DNA of 64,000 nucleotides, taken from positions 1 through 64,000 of the forward strand of contig JAEWZB010000083.1 of assembly GCA_023395515.1 (NCBI GenBank). The letters run 5' to 3'. The DNA comes from Bacillota bacterium (GTDB lineage Bacteria > Bacillota > Syntrophomonadia > Syntrophomonadales > Syntrophomonadaceae). The position numbers and the translations under genes are program-made. The notes beneath the pieces are model-generated. The model was not told the origin of the DNA and searched no databases. It worked only from the letters and a program-made list of their open reading frames with translations. Shown piece after piece: positions 8,824 through 17,601 of this stretch; the first letter of the stretch is position 1; every line of letters starts with the position of its first letter.

Positions 8824-9795
8824 CTATAAGACTTTAGCTATATCCTTGGCTGCATAAGTAATTATTAAATCAGCCCCGGCTCTTTTTATAGAGGTTAATA
8901 TCTCCAACATAATTTTTTCTTCATCTAACCAGCCTTTAGCGGCGGCCGCCTTGACCATGGCATATTCACCACTGACATTATAAGCGGCGGTAGGCATAGC
9001 AAAATTATCCTTAACCGCTTTAATTACATCTAAATAGGCTAAAGCCGGCTTAACCATTACCAGGTCGGCTCCTTCCTCAATATCCAAGGCTACTTCGGCC
9101 AAGGCTTCATTAAGGTTGGCATAATCCATTTGATAAGTTTTACGATCCCCAAATTGAGGCGCTGAATTAGCTGCATCCCGGAAGGGGCCGTAAAAAGCGG
9201 AAGAATATTTGGCAGCATAGGCCATTATCGGTATATTAGTAAAACCATTTTCATCCAGACAGGTGCGTATCTTTCCGACCCGGCCATCCATCATATCAGA
9301 GGGTGCCACCATATCACCGCCGGCTCTGACATGAGAAAGAGCCTGCTTAGCTAATAACTCTAAAGTGGCATCATTATTTACCGTCCCGTCTTTTTCTACC
9401 AGCCCGCAATGTCCATGGTCAGTATACTCACATAAACAGACATCAGTTATGACATATAAATCAGGATTAATATCCTTTATATACTTAATAGCTTGCTGAA
9501 CAACTCCATCAGCTTCAGACCCGGAGCTCCCCACCGCATCCTTGTATTCGGGAATGCCGAATAATAAGACTGCCGGGATATTTAACCCGCTTATTTCCTG
9601 TATTTCTTTTTCCAGCTTATCAACCGAATATTGAAAAACCCCCGGCATGGAATTTACCGGTATAGCTTTATCTTGACCATAAGTAATAAATAAAGGATAA
9701 ATTAAGTCATCTACCGACAGTTTAGTCTCCCTTACCATGCGCCTTATAGTCTCTGAACTTCTTAATCTTCTCATTCTGTTTTGCGGAAATGCCAT
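8824..9795 (-). CDS. hemB: Porphobilinogen synthase (delta-aminolevulinate dehydratase)
   Basis: HemB condenses two 5-aminolevulinates into porphobilinogen. It has 323 residues, the normal length. The zinc-binding segment [15 protein letters not shown] lies near residue 119. The two active-site lysines are in [19 protein letters not shown] (about 193) and [13 protein letters not shown] (about 246). The ATG at 9795 follows AGGTGAG, which overlaps the end of the ahbC remnant, so the pair was built as a tight operon. Order in the transcript: cobA/hemD, ahbC remnant, hemB, R1 copy B, ahbD. Confidence 0.97.
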   Translation of the reverse strand: MAFPQNRMRRLRSSETIRRMVRETKLSVDDLIYPLFITYGQDKAIPVNSMPGVFQYSVDKLEKEIQEISGLNIPAVLLFGIPEYKDAVGSSGSEADGVVQQAIKYIKDINPDLYVITDVCLCEYTDHGHCGLVEKDGTVNNDATLELLAKQALSHVRAGGDMVAPSDMMDGRVGKIRTCLDENGFTNIPIMAYAAKYSSAFYGPFRDAANSAPQFGDRKTYQMDYANLNEALAEVALDIEEGADLVMVKPALAYLDVIKAVKDNFAMPTAAYNVSGEYAMVKAAAAKGWLDEEKIMLEILTSIKRAGADLIITYAAKDIAKVL

Positions 9796-9804
9796 TTAAC
9801 TCAC

Positions 9805-10188
9805 CTAACCTTGTCTTTCTTCCTCGCTCAAGTAACAAGCCGGATCTTCTGCCCATAGGTCATCATAAACGGCTCTGGCTCTTATTCTACAACCGGAACA
9901 TAGGGCTTTATACTTACAAGTACCGCATTTGCCCTTTACATGTTTTTCTTTTTCCCGTAATAATACTAATAATTCGTCATCGGAATTCCATAACTCACTA
10001 AAAAGTTTTTCTCTTACATTACCTATAGAGTAATCCTGCCAAAATTGACAAGGATGCACATTGCCTTGGGGGTCCACATTAGCAAATTTAGTACCTGCGG
10101 AACAACCGCCATGCATATTCAGCAACTGCACAATCTCGTCAGTAACAATGTTTACATCGCAGATTACACCGGTTAGTAGTATTCCAGA
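9805..10188 (-). pseudogene. ahbC: Remnant of radical SAM heme-synthesis gene ahbC (NirJ1 type)
   Basis: Only the C-terminal part of an AhbC/NirJ1-like protein is left. The open frame runs from 10188 to the TAG at 9805 and contains HGGCSAGTKFANVDPQGNV followed by a SPASM-type cysteine set (HPCQFW, CGTCKYKALCSGCRIRA). The radical SAM cluster motif and about 250-280 N-terminal residues are absent, and only 60 nt separate a possible GTG start (10131) from the hemD stop. The remnant is in the same frame as hemD, just past two TAG codons, which suits an internal deletion that removed the 5' part of ahbC. An intact copy elsewhere in the genome cannot be excluded. AhbC normally turns didecarboxysiroheme into iron-coproporphyrin III. 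Confidence 0.8.
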
Positions 10189-10191
10189 CTA

Positions 10192-11766
10192 CTAACGGCC
10201 TATTAATGGCGGAAAACTGTAATTACTATCCTCCCCACCTTCTGGCTTCACATGGTTAATTATCGCCTCAATAAGTCCATCAATGGTATAATTTTCAGCT
10301 ATGACGTCAATGGTAAAGCCGGCCGCTTTGGCAGTTTGGGCTGTTATAGGTCCAATGCAAGCTATCTTAGTTTTTTTATTTATCCTTAAAGCATTATCGA
10401 TTCCCACGATATTAACGAAATTATCCACGGTGGAAGAACTGGTAAAAGTAATAAAATCAATATTACCCTGATTTATTTCCTCCACCATATTCTGACTAAC
10501 CCGCTTTTCGGCTATAGCCTTATATAAAAACACCTCATTTACATGAGCTCCCCATTCCCTTATGGCTTCCGGTAAAAGGCTGCGGGCTCCCCTAGCCCGG
10601 GGCAGCAATACCCACTGGCCCGGCTTAATCTTATGCTTTAGCTCCTCAATCATACCTTCGGCCCGGTATTCATCAGGCATGGTATCAACTATTATGCCTT
10701 TAGCTTCCAAGCTATCCCGAGTAGCAGGTCCAATAGCGCATATCTTAACTCCTTGTAAAGACCTGATATCCATATTTACCTTTCTAAGTTCAGTAAAGAA
10801 TATTTTAACCGCATTTACACTGGTGAATATTAACCAATCATAACTGCTCATATTAGTAAAAGCATTATGCAGGGCCGTATAATTATCTTCTTTTTCAATG
10901 GAAATAGTGGGAAACTCCACCGGTTCTCCGCCTAGTTCAGCTATTCTTTCCACTAAATTACTGGCTTGCGCTCTGGCTCTGGTAACTATAATTCTTTTTC
11001 CCCATAAAGGCTTATTTTCCACCCAGGCTAAAGAGGAGCGCAGATTGACCACTTCTCCTACTACTATTACCGCCGGCGGCTTAAATCCGCTTTGCTTAAC
11101 CTTATCTACTATATCTTCTAAAGTTCCGGCTAAAACTTGTTGCTCAGGCCAGGTTCCCCATCTGATAAGCGCTACCGGAGTTTGGGGACTTTTTCCATTA
11201 TCCATCAGATTCCCGGTAATATATGCTAAATTTTCTACTCCCATTAAAAATACTATAGTACCAATACCGGCGGCTAACTGATTCCAGTTAATAGAACTTT
11301 CCGTTTTACCCGGTTTTTCATGGCCGGTGACAATAGTCAGGCTGGAAGTGTTATCCCGGTGTGTTACCGGAATACCTGCATAAGCCGGTACAGCTATAGC
11401 AGAAGTAATGCCTGGCACTACTTCAAAATCAAATCCCTGTTCACGTACATATAAGGCTTCCTCTCCCCCCCGGCCAAACAGGAAGGGATCTCCGCCTTTA
11501 AGACGCACTACTGTTTTACCCTCTTTAGCCTTTTGCACCAGTAAATCATTAATATCATCCTGGGGCATAGCGTGCTGGCCTGATATTTTCCCCACATAAA
11601 TAAATTCAGCATCATCGGGAGCCAGACTTAATATTTGATTGCTGACTAAGCGGTCATATACTACTGCATCAGCCTTAGCCAGAACTGCTTTGCCTTTCAG
11701 GGTAAATAAACCCGGATCACCAGGACCAGCCCCTACTAAATAAACAAATCCCTTTTTCTCCATCAT
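10192..11766 (-). CDS. cobA-hemD: Uroporphyrinogen-III C-methyltransferase / uroporphyrinogen-III synthase fusion
   Basis: This fusion carries the methyltransferase (residues 1-245) that converts uroporphyrinogen III to precorrin-2 and the synthase (about 255-510) that makes uroporphyrinogen III. Methyltransferase motifs are VYLVGAGPGDPGL, VVYDRLVS, RLKGGDPFLFGRGGEE and VPGITSAIAVPAYAGIPVTH. The HemD half begins GKRIIVTRARAQAS and has FTSVNAVKIFF and FTSSSTVDNF. Possible starts are TTG 11769, ATG 11766 and ATG 11763; the one at 11766 overlaps the hemC TGA. It ends in two successive TAG codons, right beside the ahbC remnant. Together with SirC it feeds siroheme, the precursor used by AhbAB. 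Confidence 0.95.
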   Translation of the reverse strand: MMEKKGFVYLVGAGPGDPGLFTLKGKAVLAKADAVVYDRLVSNQILSLAPDDAEFIYVGKISGQHAMPQDDINDLLVQKAKEGKTVVRLKGGDPFLFGRGGEEALYVREQGFDFEVVPGITSAIAVPAYAGIPVTHRDNTSSLTIVTGHEKPGKTESSINWNQLAAGIGTIVFLMGVENLAYITGNLMDNGKSPQTPVALIRWGTWPEQQVLAGTLEDIVDKVKQSGFKPPAVIVVGEVVNLRSSLAWVENKPLWGKRIIVTRARAQASNLVERIAELGGEPVEFPTISIEKEDNYTALHNAFTNMSSYDWLIFTSVNAVKIFFTELRKVNMDIRSLQGVKICAIGPATRDSLEAKGIIVDTMPDEYRAEGMIEELKHKIKPGQWVLLPRARGARSLLPEAIREWGAHVNEVFLYKAIAEKRVSQNMVEEINQGNIDFITFTSSSTVDNFVNIVGIDNALRINKKTKIACIGPITAQTAKAAGFTIDVIAENYTIDGLIEAIINHVKPEGGEDSNYSFPPLIGR

Positions 11767-12692
11767 CAATCACCCAGTTCTCTTATATCTTTTAAAATGT
11801 TTAATGCGCCTTTATTAATTAATTCTTTAGCCAAAAGAATACCTAATTGTTTAGCTTCTTCAGCCCCACCCTTTATAGATGATTTATACACTTCTTGTCC
11901 ATCTAAGGAAGCTACTAATCCTTCTAAATAGAGTTGATTTTTATCTATAGTAGCATGGGCGGCAATTGGTACTTGACAGCCCCCTTCCAGTTCCCTTAAA
12001 AAGGCTCTCTCCGCCAAAGTTGCCCATGCGGTAGGATTATGGTTAATGCGGTTTAGTACCGCTAAAGTCTCAGCATCATCTTGCCGGGCTTCCACGGCAA
12101 TAGCCCCTTGCCCCACCGCCGGCATAATTTTATCATGACCAATAATATCACTTATATGATCATCCAGACCTAATCTTTTAACTCCGGCATAGGCCAGAAT
12201 TAGTCCATCCAAACCTTGTTCCTGCATTTTCCGTATCCGGGTCTCCACATTGCCTCTTATATCCACCATAATAATATCCGGTCTTAAAGCCTTTATTTGG
12301 GCAATTCTTCTCAGGCTGGAGGTACCTATTCGGGCCCCGGCAGGCAGCTTAGCCAAGGTTATATGGTCGGGGGTAATGAGTACATCTTGGGGATTTTCCC
12401 GAGGTAAAACTGCCCCAATAATAAGACCGGCAGATAATTCCGAAGGCAAGTCTTTCATACTATGTACGGCAATATCAACTTCATTTACTAGAAGCTGATT
12501 TTCAATTTCCTTGGTGAATAAACCCTTATCCCCTATTTTAGACAGGGCTACATCCAGAATTTTATCCCCTTTAGTCTTAATCGTTATTATTTCCACTTCG
12601 ATATTAGTGGTGGCTTTGATTTGCTCAGCCACATATTCAGCTTGCCAGAGTGCTAATTTACTCCCCCTAGTTCCCAGCCTTAATTTCTTCAT
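11766..12692 (-). CDS. hemC: Hydroxymethylbilane synthase (porphobilinogen deaminase)
   Basis: HemC polymerises four porphobilinogens into hydroxymethylbilane. It has 308 residues with the start MKKLRLGTRGSKLALWQAE, the catalytic region IAVHSMKDLPSEL, and TSSLRRIAQIKALRPD. The cysteine that carries the dipyrromethane cofactor is in ELEGGCQVPIAAHA near residue 242. The ATG at 12692 follows GGAGGG and lies inside the end of hemA (26-nt overlap), so translation is probably coupled. Confidence 0.97.
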   Translation of the reverse strand: MKKLRLGTRGSKLALWQAEYVAEQIKATTNIEVEIITIKTKGDKILDVALSKIGDKGLFTKEIENQLLVNEVDIAVHSMKDLPSELSAGLIIGAVLPRENPQDVLITPDHITLAKLPAGARIGTSSLRRIAQIKALRPDIIMVDIRGNVETRIRKMQEQGLDGLILAYAGVKRLGLDDHISDIIGHDKIMPAVGQGAIAVEARQDDAETLAVLNRINHNPTAWATLAERAFLRELEGGCQVPIAAHATIDKNQLYLEGLVASLDGQEVYKSSIKGGAEEAKQLGILLAKELINKGALNILKDIRELGD

Positions 12693-13965
12693 TAGTACCC
12701 TCCACTTCTAAAGCAAAAAGAGTTTTTAGTACTTCTGCATATAAATGAGCTTGATTGCTAGTTGCCATACTCTTTAAGGTAACCACCGGGGTATGCAGCA
12801 ATTGGTTAACTATGGAGTTAGCCATAGAAGAAATCACTTTGATTTCATGGTCGGATAATTTACCTAAACGGTTAAAAGCTCTTTTTAACTCTTGCTGTTT
12901 TATGGCTTCGCCTTTTTGTTTGATAGCAGAAATTATCGGCACCACATATAAGCTGGCTAACCATTCATTAAATTTTTCAATTTCTCCATCTATAATACTA
13001 TTAGCAGCTTGGGCTGCCTTCTGTCTTTCATTAAAGTTGCCGTCAACTACATTTTGTAAATCGTCAATATCGTAAATATGAACCCCCGCAATATTTTGTA
13101 AAAGGGGATCTACATCTCTGGGGACCGCTATATCCACAAATAATATTTGCTGACCCTGGCGGCTTTCTAAAATAGCTTTACAATTATCGGGGCGAATTAC
13201 ATAATGATTGGCAGCCGTACAACTTATAACAATATCTGTTTTTAGCAATTCTTCCGCCAGACTATCAAATTTAACTGCCCGGCCGTTAAAATCCTTAGCC
13301 ATCTGTTCGGCTTTGGCATAGGAACGATTAGAAACTATGACCGAACTTACCCCATTTAACATTAAGTATTTAGTAGTTAGTTCACTCATTTCCCCGGCGC
13401 CAACTACCATTACCGTTTTATCTTCCAAAGATCCCAATACATTTCTAGCTAGTTCTACTGCTACATAACTTACCGAAATAGGGTGACTATCTATACCCGT
13501 TTCGGTTCTGACTTTCTTGCCTACGTAAATGGCACGTTGAAATAAGCTATTTAATACTCCATCAGAATGGCCCGATTCCATAGCGTAATTATAGGCATCC
13601 TTTACTTGTCCAATAATTTGGGTCTCTCCCAAAATCATAGAATCTAATCCTGAAGTTACATTAAATAAGTGCCGAATCGTTTCATAACAAGAAGGTTGGT
13701 AAATGTATTTTTTTATATGTTGGTAATCAAGTTCCGAATAACTTACTAAAAATTCTTCTAAGGCCTCAGTACCCTTTTCAATATCCTTGGTAGTGGCATA
13801 TACTTCCATGCGATTACAAGTACCAAGAATGACCGCACCTTCAATTTCCGGGCACTTAGCCAAATCGCTATAAGCTTCCTCTAATCTGATTCCACCAATA
13901 GCGAAATGTTCCCTTATTTCTATAGGAGCTGTTTTATGATTTAATCCTGCCATGAGGATATACAT
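12667..13965 (-). CDS. hemA: Glutamyl-tRNA reductase
   Basis: HemA reduces glutamyl-tRNA to glutamate-1-semialdehyde and is the entry enzyme of the C5 pathway. It has 432 residues. The catalytic cysteine is in ILGTCNRMEVYA near residue 50, the substrate region is SGLDSMILGETQIIGQVKDA, and the NADPH-binding motif is VMVVGAGEMSELTTKYL near 185. The start ATG at 13965 lies 25 nt inside the end of sirC. With hemL, hemB, hemC and cobA/hemD in the same operon, the set covers the path from charged glutamate to siroheme. Confidence 0.97.
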   Translation of the reverse strand: MYILMAGLNHKTAPIEIREHFAIGGIRLEEAYSDLAKCPEIEGAVILGTCNRMEVYATTKDIEKGTEALEEFLVSYSELDYQHIKKYIYQPSCYETIRHLFNVTSGLDSMILGETQIIGQVKDAYNYAMESGHSDGVLNSLFQRAIYVGKKVRTETGIDSHPISVSYVAVELARNVLGSLEDKTVMVVGAGEMSELTTKYLMLNGVSSVIVSNRSYAKAEQMAKDFNGRAVKFDSLAEELLKTDIVISCTAANHYVIRPDNCKAILESRQGQQILFVDIAVPRDVDPLLQNIAGVHIYDIDDLQNVVDGNFNERQKAAQAANSIIDGEIEKFNEWLASLYVVPIISAIKQKGEAIKQQELKRAFNRLGKLSDHEIKVISSMANSIVNQLLHTPVVTLKSMATSNQAHLYAEVLKTLFALEVEGTNEEIKAGN

Positions 13966-14591
13966 TCCTGCACCCTCTCCCTTACCTTCTCCCTTTCCCC
14001 AGCCTTAAGCAAATCTATAATATCCAGATCAATCAAGGCATTAAAAACCTGTTTGCGAATAGTTATATCAGGGATGTTATTTTTAATAATTTCCCGGTAT
14101 TCACCTAGCAAATCTAAATATTCACCATATTCATGAGTATACTGATTTTCCAATTCTTCTCTTAAACGTCTAGCCAGCATCGGGCTTTTACCGGCGGTAG
14201 AAATAGCGATAGATAGTGAGCCACGTCTTACAACAGCAGGAACAAAAAAGTCACAATTCGGCGGGTCATCTACAGCATTGACTAGTATTTGTCTAGTGGC
14301 GCAAAGTTCGGCAATTACACGATTAGTCTCACTATTATCAGTAGCTATAAACACCATAAATACGTTTTCCAAATCTTCTGGTGCAAATTCCCGTTCACTT
14401 ACCTTAATTAAACCCGAGTTGGCATAGTGTTTTATATCCGGTGTTATTTCAGGACTGACCAGAGCAATATGGGCTCCGTATTCCAGTAGATTTTCTACCT
14501 TTCTTTGAGCAACTATCCCTCCCCCCACTATTAAACAGCTTTTGTCCAATAAGTTAATATAAATAGGATAAAAATGCTTCTTCTCTTCCAT
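13941..14591 (-). CDS. sirC: Precorrin-2 dehydrogenase / sirohydrochlorin ferrochelatase family
   Basis: This enzyme oxidises precorrin-2 to sirohydrochlorin with NAD+, and some members also insert iron to make siroheme. The protein has 216 residues, with a Rossmann motif SCLIVGGGIVAQRKVENLL near residue 15 and the family segment NAVDDPPNCDFFVPAVVRRG near 92. STAGKSPMLARRLREELE follows. The C-terminal methyltransferase of full CysG is absent, since that activity is in cobA/hemD. It is the first gene of the heme operon, with repeat R2 copy a between it and tatA. Whether it is a dehydrogenase only or bifunctional cannot be decided here. Confidence 0.9.
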   Translation of the reverse strand: MEEKKHFYPIYINLLDKSCLIVGGGIVAQRKVENLLEYGAHIALVSPEITPDIKHYANSGLIKVSEREFAPEDLENVFMVFIATDNSETNRVIAELCATRQILVNAVDDPPNCDFFVPAVVRRGSLSIAISTAGKSPMLARRLREELENQYTHEYGEYLDLLGEYREIIKNNIPDITIRKQVFNALIDLDIIDLLKAGEREKVRERVQECISSWQD

Positions 14592-14605
14592 AACTTCCCC
14601 CGTAC

Positions 14606-14730
14606 AGAAAAACTTGTTACACCAAATCGTTAGACTTACCCTAAAGGTTAGAATCTAACCGGCAGGCGCAAGCTGTTTTTCTTATATTAACAACACTAAA
14701 ATTTTTATACTTTCCGCTAGTATAAAAAAA
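14606..14730. repeat. R2 intergenic repeat, copy a
   Basis: AGAAAAAC (14606-14613) and GTTTTTCT (14675-14682) form the outer inverted repeat, with a perfect GGTTAGA/TCTAACC hairpin inside. The right part (TTATACTTTC...TAGTATAAAAAA) also occurs in copy b (44153-44254). In both copies, reading the minus strand, the element lies directly after a terminator and before the next gene (sirC here). It may carry promoter or leader functions or be a small mobile element. Confidence 0.6.
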
Positions 14731-14747
14731 GTCTGCCCCCCAGACTT
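14724..14747 (-). terminator. Intrinsic terminator of the menaquinone/tat operon
   Basis: A stem AAGTCTG/CAGACTT (14729-14735 with 14741-14747) with a 5-nt loop is followed on the minus strand by a run of seven T. It overlaps the tatA stop codon. Confidence 0.85.
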
Positions 14748-14928
14748 ATTTATCTTTTTTATCTTCTAACTCATCAGTTTCTTCATTCTGAGTTTTACGA
14801 AAGCTTTGTATAGCTTTTCCCAGAGATTGACCTACTTGCGGCAATTTACCTGGACCTACAATAATGAGTACAATAACTAGTATCCCGATTAACTCCCACG
14901 GGCCGAAATTACCGATTAATCCAAACAT
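14746..14928 (-). CDS. tatA: Sec-independent translocase TatA
   Basis: TatA forms the pore-like part of the twin-arginine translocon. This 60-residue protein has a single N-terminal membrane helix (about 10-25), the hinge VGPGKLPQVGQSLGKAI typical of the family, then an amphipathic helix and a short charged tail. A good site (AGGAGG) precedes the ATG. It is the last gene of the transcript, after tatC and R3 copy a. No separate TatB is present, as is usual for Firmicutes where TatA serves both roles. Confidence 0.94.
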   Translation of the reverse strand: MFGLIGNFGPWELIGILVIVLIIVGPGKLPQVGQSLGKAIQSFRKTQNEETDELEDKKDK

Positions 14929-15008
14929 TATTTTCCTCCTTTTCGTCCAAAACCAAGCATCTGGTAATGCTTATTATGACAAAACCCGCCATTTTTGTAA
15001 AGCGAGAC

Positions 15009-15087
15009 GCTTAAGTGTGAAGGGTGAGGTATAAGGAGTAAAACCTAATCCCTCACTCCTCACACCTCACGGCTGTGACTCCTTACT
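15009..15087. repeat. R3 GTGAGG-type inverted repeat, copy a
   Basis: Imperfect inverted repeats rich in GTGAGG/CCTCAC lie between tatC and tatA. The same motif recurs at 55828-55908 and 58518-58600. The end of the element provides the tatC stop region (GAGTAAGGAGT). Confidence 0.6.
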
Positions 15088-15892
15088 CTTCATTTTCCTC
15101 GTTTTTCTTTTTTTTCGCTGCCTGTTTCTTCTTTTTCTTCTCTTCCTGAGCCGCTTTTCGTTCCGGATCAGGCTTGGCAAATTTAGCTACCCATATACTT
15201 ATCTCAAACAATATATAGACCGGAATTGCCATCATCAATTGGGATATAGGATCAGGCCCCGGAGTTAAGGCAGCCGCTAAAACAACAATAATCAGCAAAG
15301 CATATTTGCGGTTACTGGCCAGCATTTCGTAATTTATAACGCCGATCTTGGTTAAAAAGAAGACTATGACCGGAAGTTCAAATACCAGGCCAAATGGTAA
15401 AACAAAAGCCATAACAAATGATACATACTGATCTACCTTAAACATGGTTTCCAGATTTTCACCGGCAATGTAAATCAAGAAGTTTAAGATTAATTGCAGA
15501 ACCCCAAAATAAGCAAATAGAATCCCTACTACAAATAAAATAATAGTAACAGGAAATAGTATATAAACATATTTCCTTTCCTGGGGATATAGGGCCGGTT
15601 TAAAAAATCGCCACACCGAAAATATGACTATGGGAAAAGCAATAATAAAACCACTTAAAAAGGATAACTTAAGTTTGACAAAAAAAGCTTCCGTAACTCC
15701 AGTAACAATTAAACCTTCATTAAGATTAGACAAAGGTCTGATCAGAATCGCTAAGATTTGTTCACTGAAATAAAAGGAGGCTACCGCAGCTAGTATTATA
15801 GCAATTACACTTATTATTAAGGCTTTGCGCAATTCTTCCAGATGTTCAATAATAGTCTGTTTTTGTTCATTAGTTAAATCACTAAGTGCCAA
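15083..15892 (-). CDS. tatC: Sec-independent translocase TatC
   Basis: TatC is the receptor for twin-arginine signal peptides. The 269-residue protein has about six membrane helices between residues 22 and 235. Conserved family features are IIEHLEELRKALI at the cytoplasmic N-terminus, the first-loop segment after LIRPLSNL, and LVFELPVIVFFL in the middle helices. The C-terminal tail (about 245-269) is very rich in lysine and glutamate. The start is TTG at 15892, 7 nt from GAGGG. It sits between hepT and tatA, so Tat export is linked here to quinone synthesis. Confidence 0.96.
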   Translation of the reverse strand: MALSDLTNEQKQTIIEHLEELRKALIISVIAIILAAVASFYFSEQILAILIRPLSNLNEGLIVTGVTEAFFVKLKLSFLSGFIIAFPIVIFSVWRFFKPALYPQERKYVYILFPVTIILFVVGILFAYFGVLQLILNFLIYIAGENLETMFKVDQYVSFVMAFVLPFGLVFELPVIVFFLTKIGVINYEMLASNRKYALLIIVVLAAALTPGPDPISQLMMAIPVYILFEISIWVAKFAKPDPERKAAQEEKKKKKQAAKKKKNEENEE

Positions 15893-15911
15893 TGTTAATC
15901 CCTCTGTTTCC

Positions 15912-16880
15912 TTAATAATCTCGTTCCAGAATATAATTAGCTATGTCTAATAAAGCTTTTTTTTCGGGTAAATCCGGAAAATTCTGCAGTTGAATCTGCG
16001 CTTTTTTGGCATACCGCTGGCTAACATAATAAGAGTAGTCTATGCCATCCGAATCTAGAATCATATCAATAATCTTTTCCGTATCATTATTACATTTTTC
16101 CGGGGATGCTAAGGCCAGCTTAAGTTCCTGACCATGTTTACCATGGTACATAGCATATAAAGCAGGTAAGGTAATTACCCCCTGTCTTATATCACTGCCG
16201 GTAGGCTTACCCAATACTTCTTCATCAGCCACCAAATCTAAAATATCATCGGTAACCTGAAAAGCCATACCTAAAAAATAACCATATCTCTGTAGATCTC
16301 TAACCCTATCAGCATGAGCATCAGCCACTAAAGCCCCTAATTCACAACTTACTGCTATTAATAAAGCAGTTTTTCTTTCTATCCTTCTCAGATAGTTTTT
16401 AAGCCCAATATTTACATTAAAGCTGCTCAGCATCTGGATAATTTCACCTTCGCAAATTTTCATGCTGGTTTCCGCCATAATCTCCAGTAAATCATTGCGC
16501 TTATATTGGGCAATAAGTGCTAAGGACCTGGCTAATATATAGTTTCCAGAATAAAGTGATATACGGTTTCCCCAGCCCTTTTTAACCGTGAAAGTTCCCC
16601 TGCGCGCTTGGGAGTTATCAATAACATCGTCATGAACTAAAGTTGCCATATGGATTAATTCCAACGCTACTGCCATAGGTATAGCATTACTAATATCAGG
16701 TTTAAATAAACGGGCAACTAATAAAGCAAAAGCAGGTCTTAGTCGTTTTCCTCCGGCATTGATTAAATGTATTGAAGCTTCATGTAATATATCTATATTA
16801 GAATTAATGCTTTGCTTAAGCTCTTTTTCAACTTGATTAAGTTCCGGCTGTACTAGACTAAACAGATTAAATTCAGACAT
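15912..16880 (-). CDS. hepT: Polyprenyl diphosphate synthase, HepT-type catalytic subunit
   Basis: This trans-prenyltransferase is expected to make the long side chain of menaquinone. It has 322 residues, with the first aspartate motif LVHDDVIDNSQARRG near residue 83 and the second FQVTDDILDL near 205. GGKRLRPAFALL precedes the first. The ATG at 16880 follows AGAGGT. A second gene upstream in the same operon (19988-20746) encodes a prenyltransferase-like protein without these motifs, so the pair may form a two-subunit synthase like HepS/HepT. It is distinct from the shorter-chain IspA at 53.4 kb. Chain length is inferred only from the operon. Confidence 0.9.
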   Translation of the reverse strand: MSEFNLFSLVQPELNQVEKELKQSINSNIDILHEASIHLINAGGKRLRPAFALLVARLFKPDISNAIPMAVALELIHMATLVHDDVIDNSQARRGTFTVKKGWGNRISLYSGNYILARSLALIAQYKRNDLLEIMAETSMKICEGEIIQMLSSFNVNIGLKNYLRRIERKTALLIAVSCELGALVADAHADRVRDLQRYGYFLGMAFQVTDDILDLVADEEVLGKPTGSDIRQGVITLPALYAMYHGKHGQELKLALASPEKCNNDTEKIIDMILDSDGIDYSYYVSQRYAKKAQIQLQNFPDLPEKKALLDIANYILERDY

Positions 16881-16942
16881 ATTTACCTCTTAACTAACAA
16901 TTAAATATATTATATAAAGATTCCTTAGTAAATTCCAATCAA

Positions 16943-17527
16943 TTATTGGTAACGCTCATACAAACTGTGCTCAATCCTTAAGGCATCCAAAACTTTGCCT
17001 ACCACAAAATTAACCATATCATTAATATCCCTAGGGTGATTATAAAAGGCTGGCATGGCTGGAACTATATGAACCCCCAAATCAGATAGAGTCAACATAT
17101 TTCTTAAGTGAATACTGCTTAAAGGAGTTTCCCGGGGTGCCAGAATTAATTGCCTCCTTTCCTTTATGATAACATCAGCAGCTCTTTCTAATAGATTCTT
17201 GGAAGTACCATGAGCAATATTAGATACGGTAGACATAGTACAAGGTATTACTACCATTCCTTCAATCAAAAAAGAACCACTGGCAATAGGAGCGGCAATA
17301 TCAGAGTTTTGATATAAAAAGAGATTATCCCCCGGCAAATGCTTACGAAAAGTTTCCTCCACCGAATCAGTAAAATCCCACTTAAGCTCTTGCTTAATCA
17401 CAATCCCGGCCGGATCACTAATAATTAAATGAACCTCCAACCCCATCTTTAATAATTCCTGAACCAGTCTGACCCCGTACACGACACCACTAGCACCAGT
17501 TAAAGCAACTACTAATCTTCTGGGCAA
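16943..17527 (-). CDS. ubiX: Flavin prenyltransferase UbiX (menaquinone branch)
   Basis: UbiX attaches a dimethylallyl group to FMN, making the prenylated cofactor that UbiD-type decarboxylases need. The 194-residue protein has VVALTGASGVVYGVRLVQEL at the start, ASGSFLIEGMVVIPCTMSTV near residue 84, and RRQLILAPRETPLSSIHLRN near 125. The start is TTG at 17527, 7 nt from GGAGG. Together with the neighbouring UbiD and UbiA, it matches the MqnM/MqnL/MqnP set of the futalosine menaquinone route, although no mqnA-E gene lies in this window. Confidence 0.92.
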   Translation of the reverse strand: MPRRLVVALTGASGVVYGVRLVQELLKMGLEVHLIISDPAGIVIKQELKWDFTDSVEETFRKHLPGDNLFLYQNSDIAAPIASGSFLIEGMVVIPCTMSTVSNIAHGTSKNLLERAADVIIKERRQLILAPRETPLSSIHLRNMLTLSDLGVHIVPAMPAFYNHPRDINDMVNFVVGKVLDALRIEHSLYERYQ

Positions 17528-17601
17528 AGTAAAACCTCCTTTAAACTGTAACCTTAACTTTAATTTGGCATTGCACCGGATACTAATAGATTACCCCTTG
17601 T

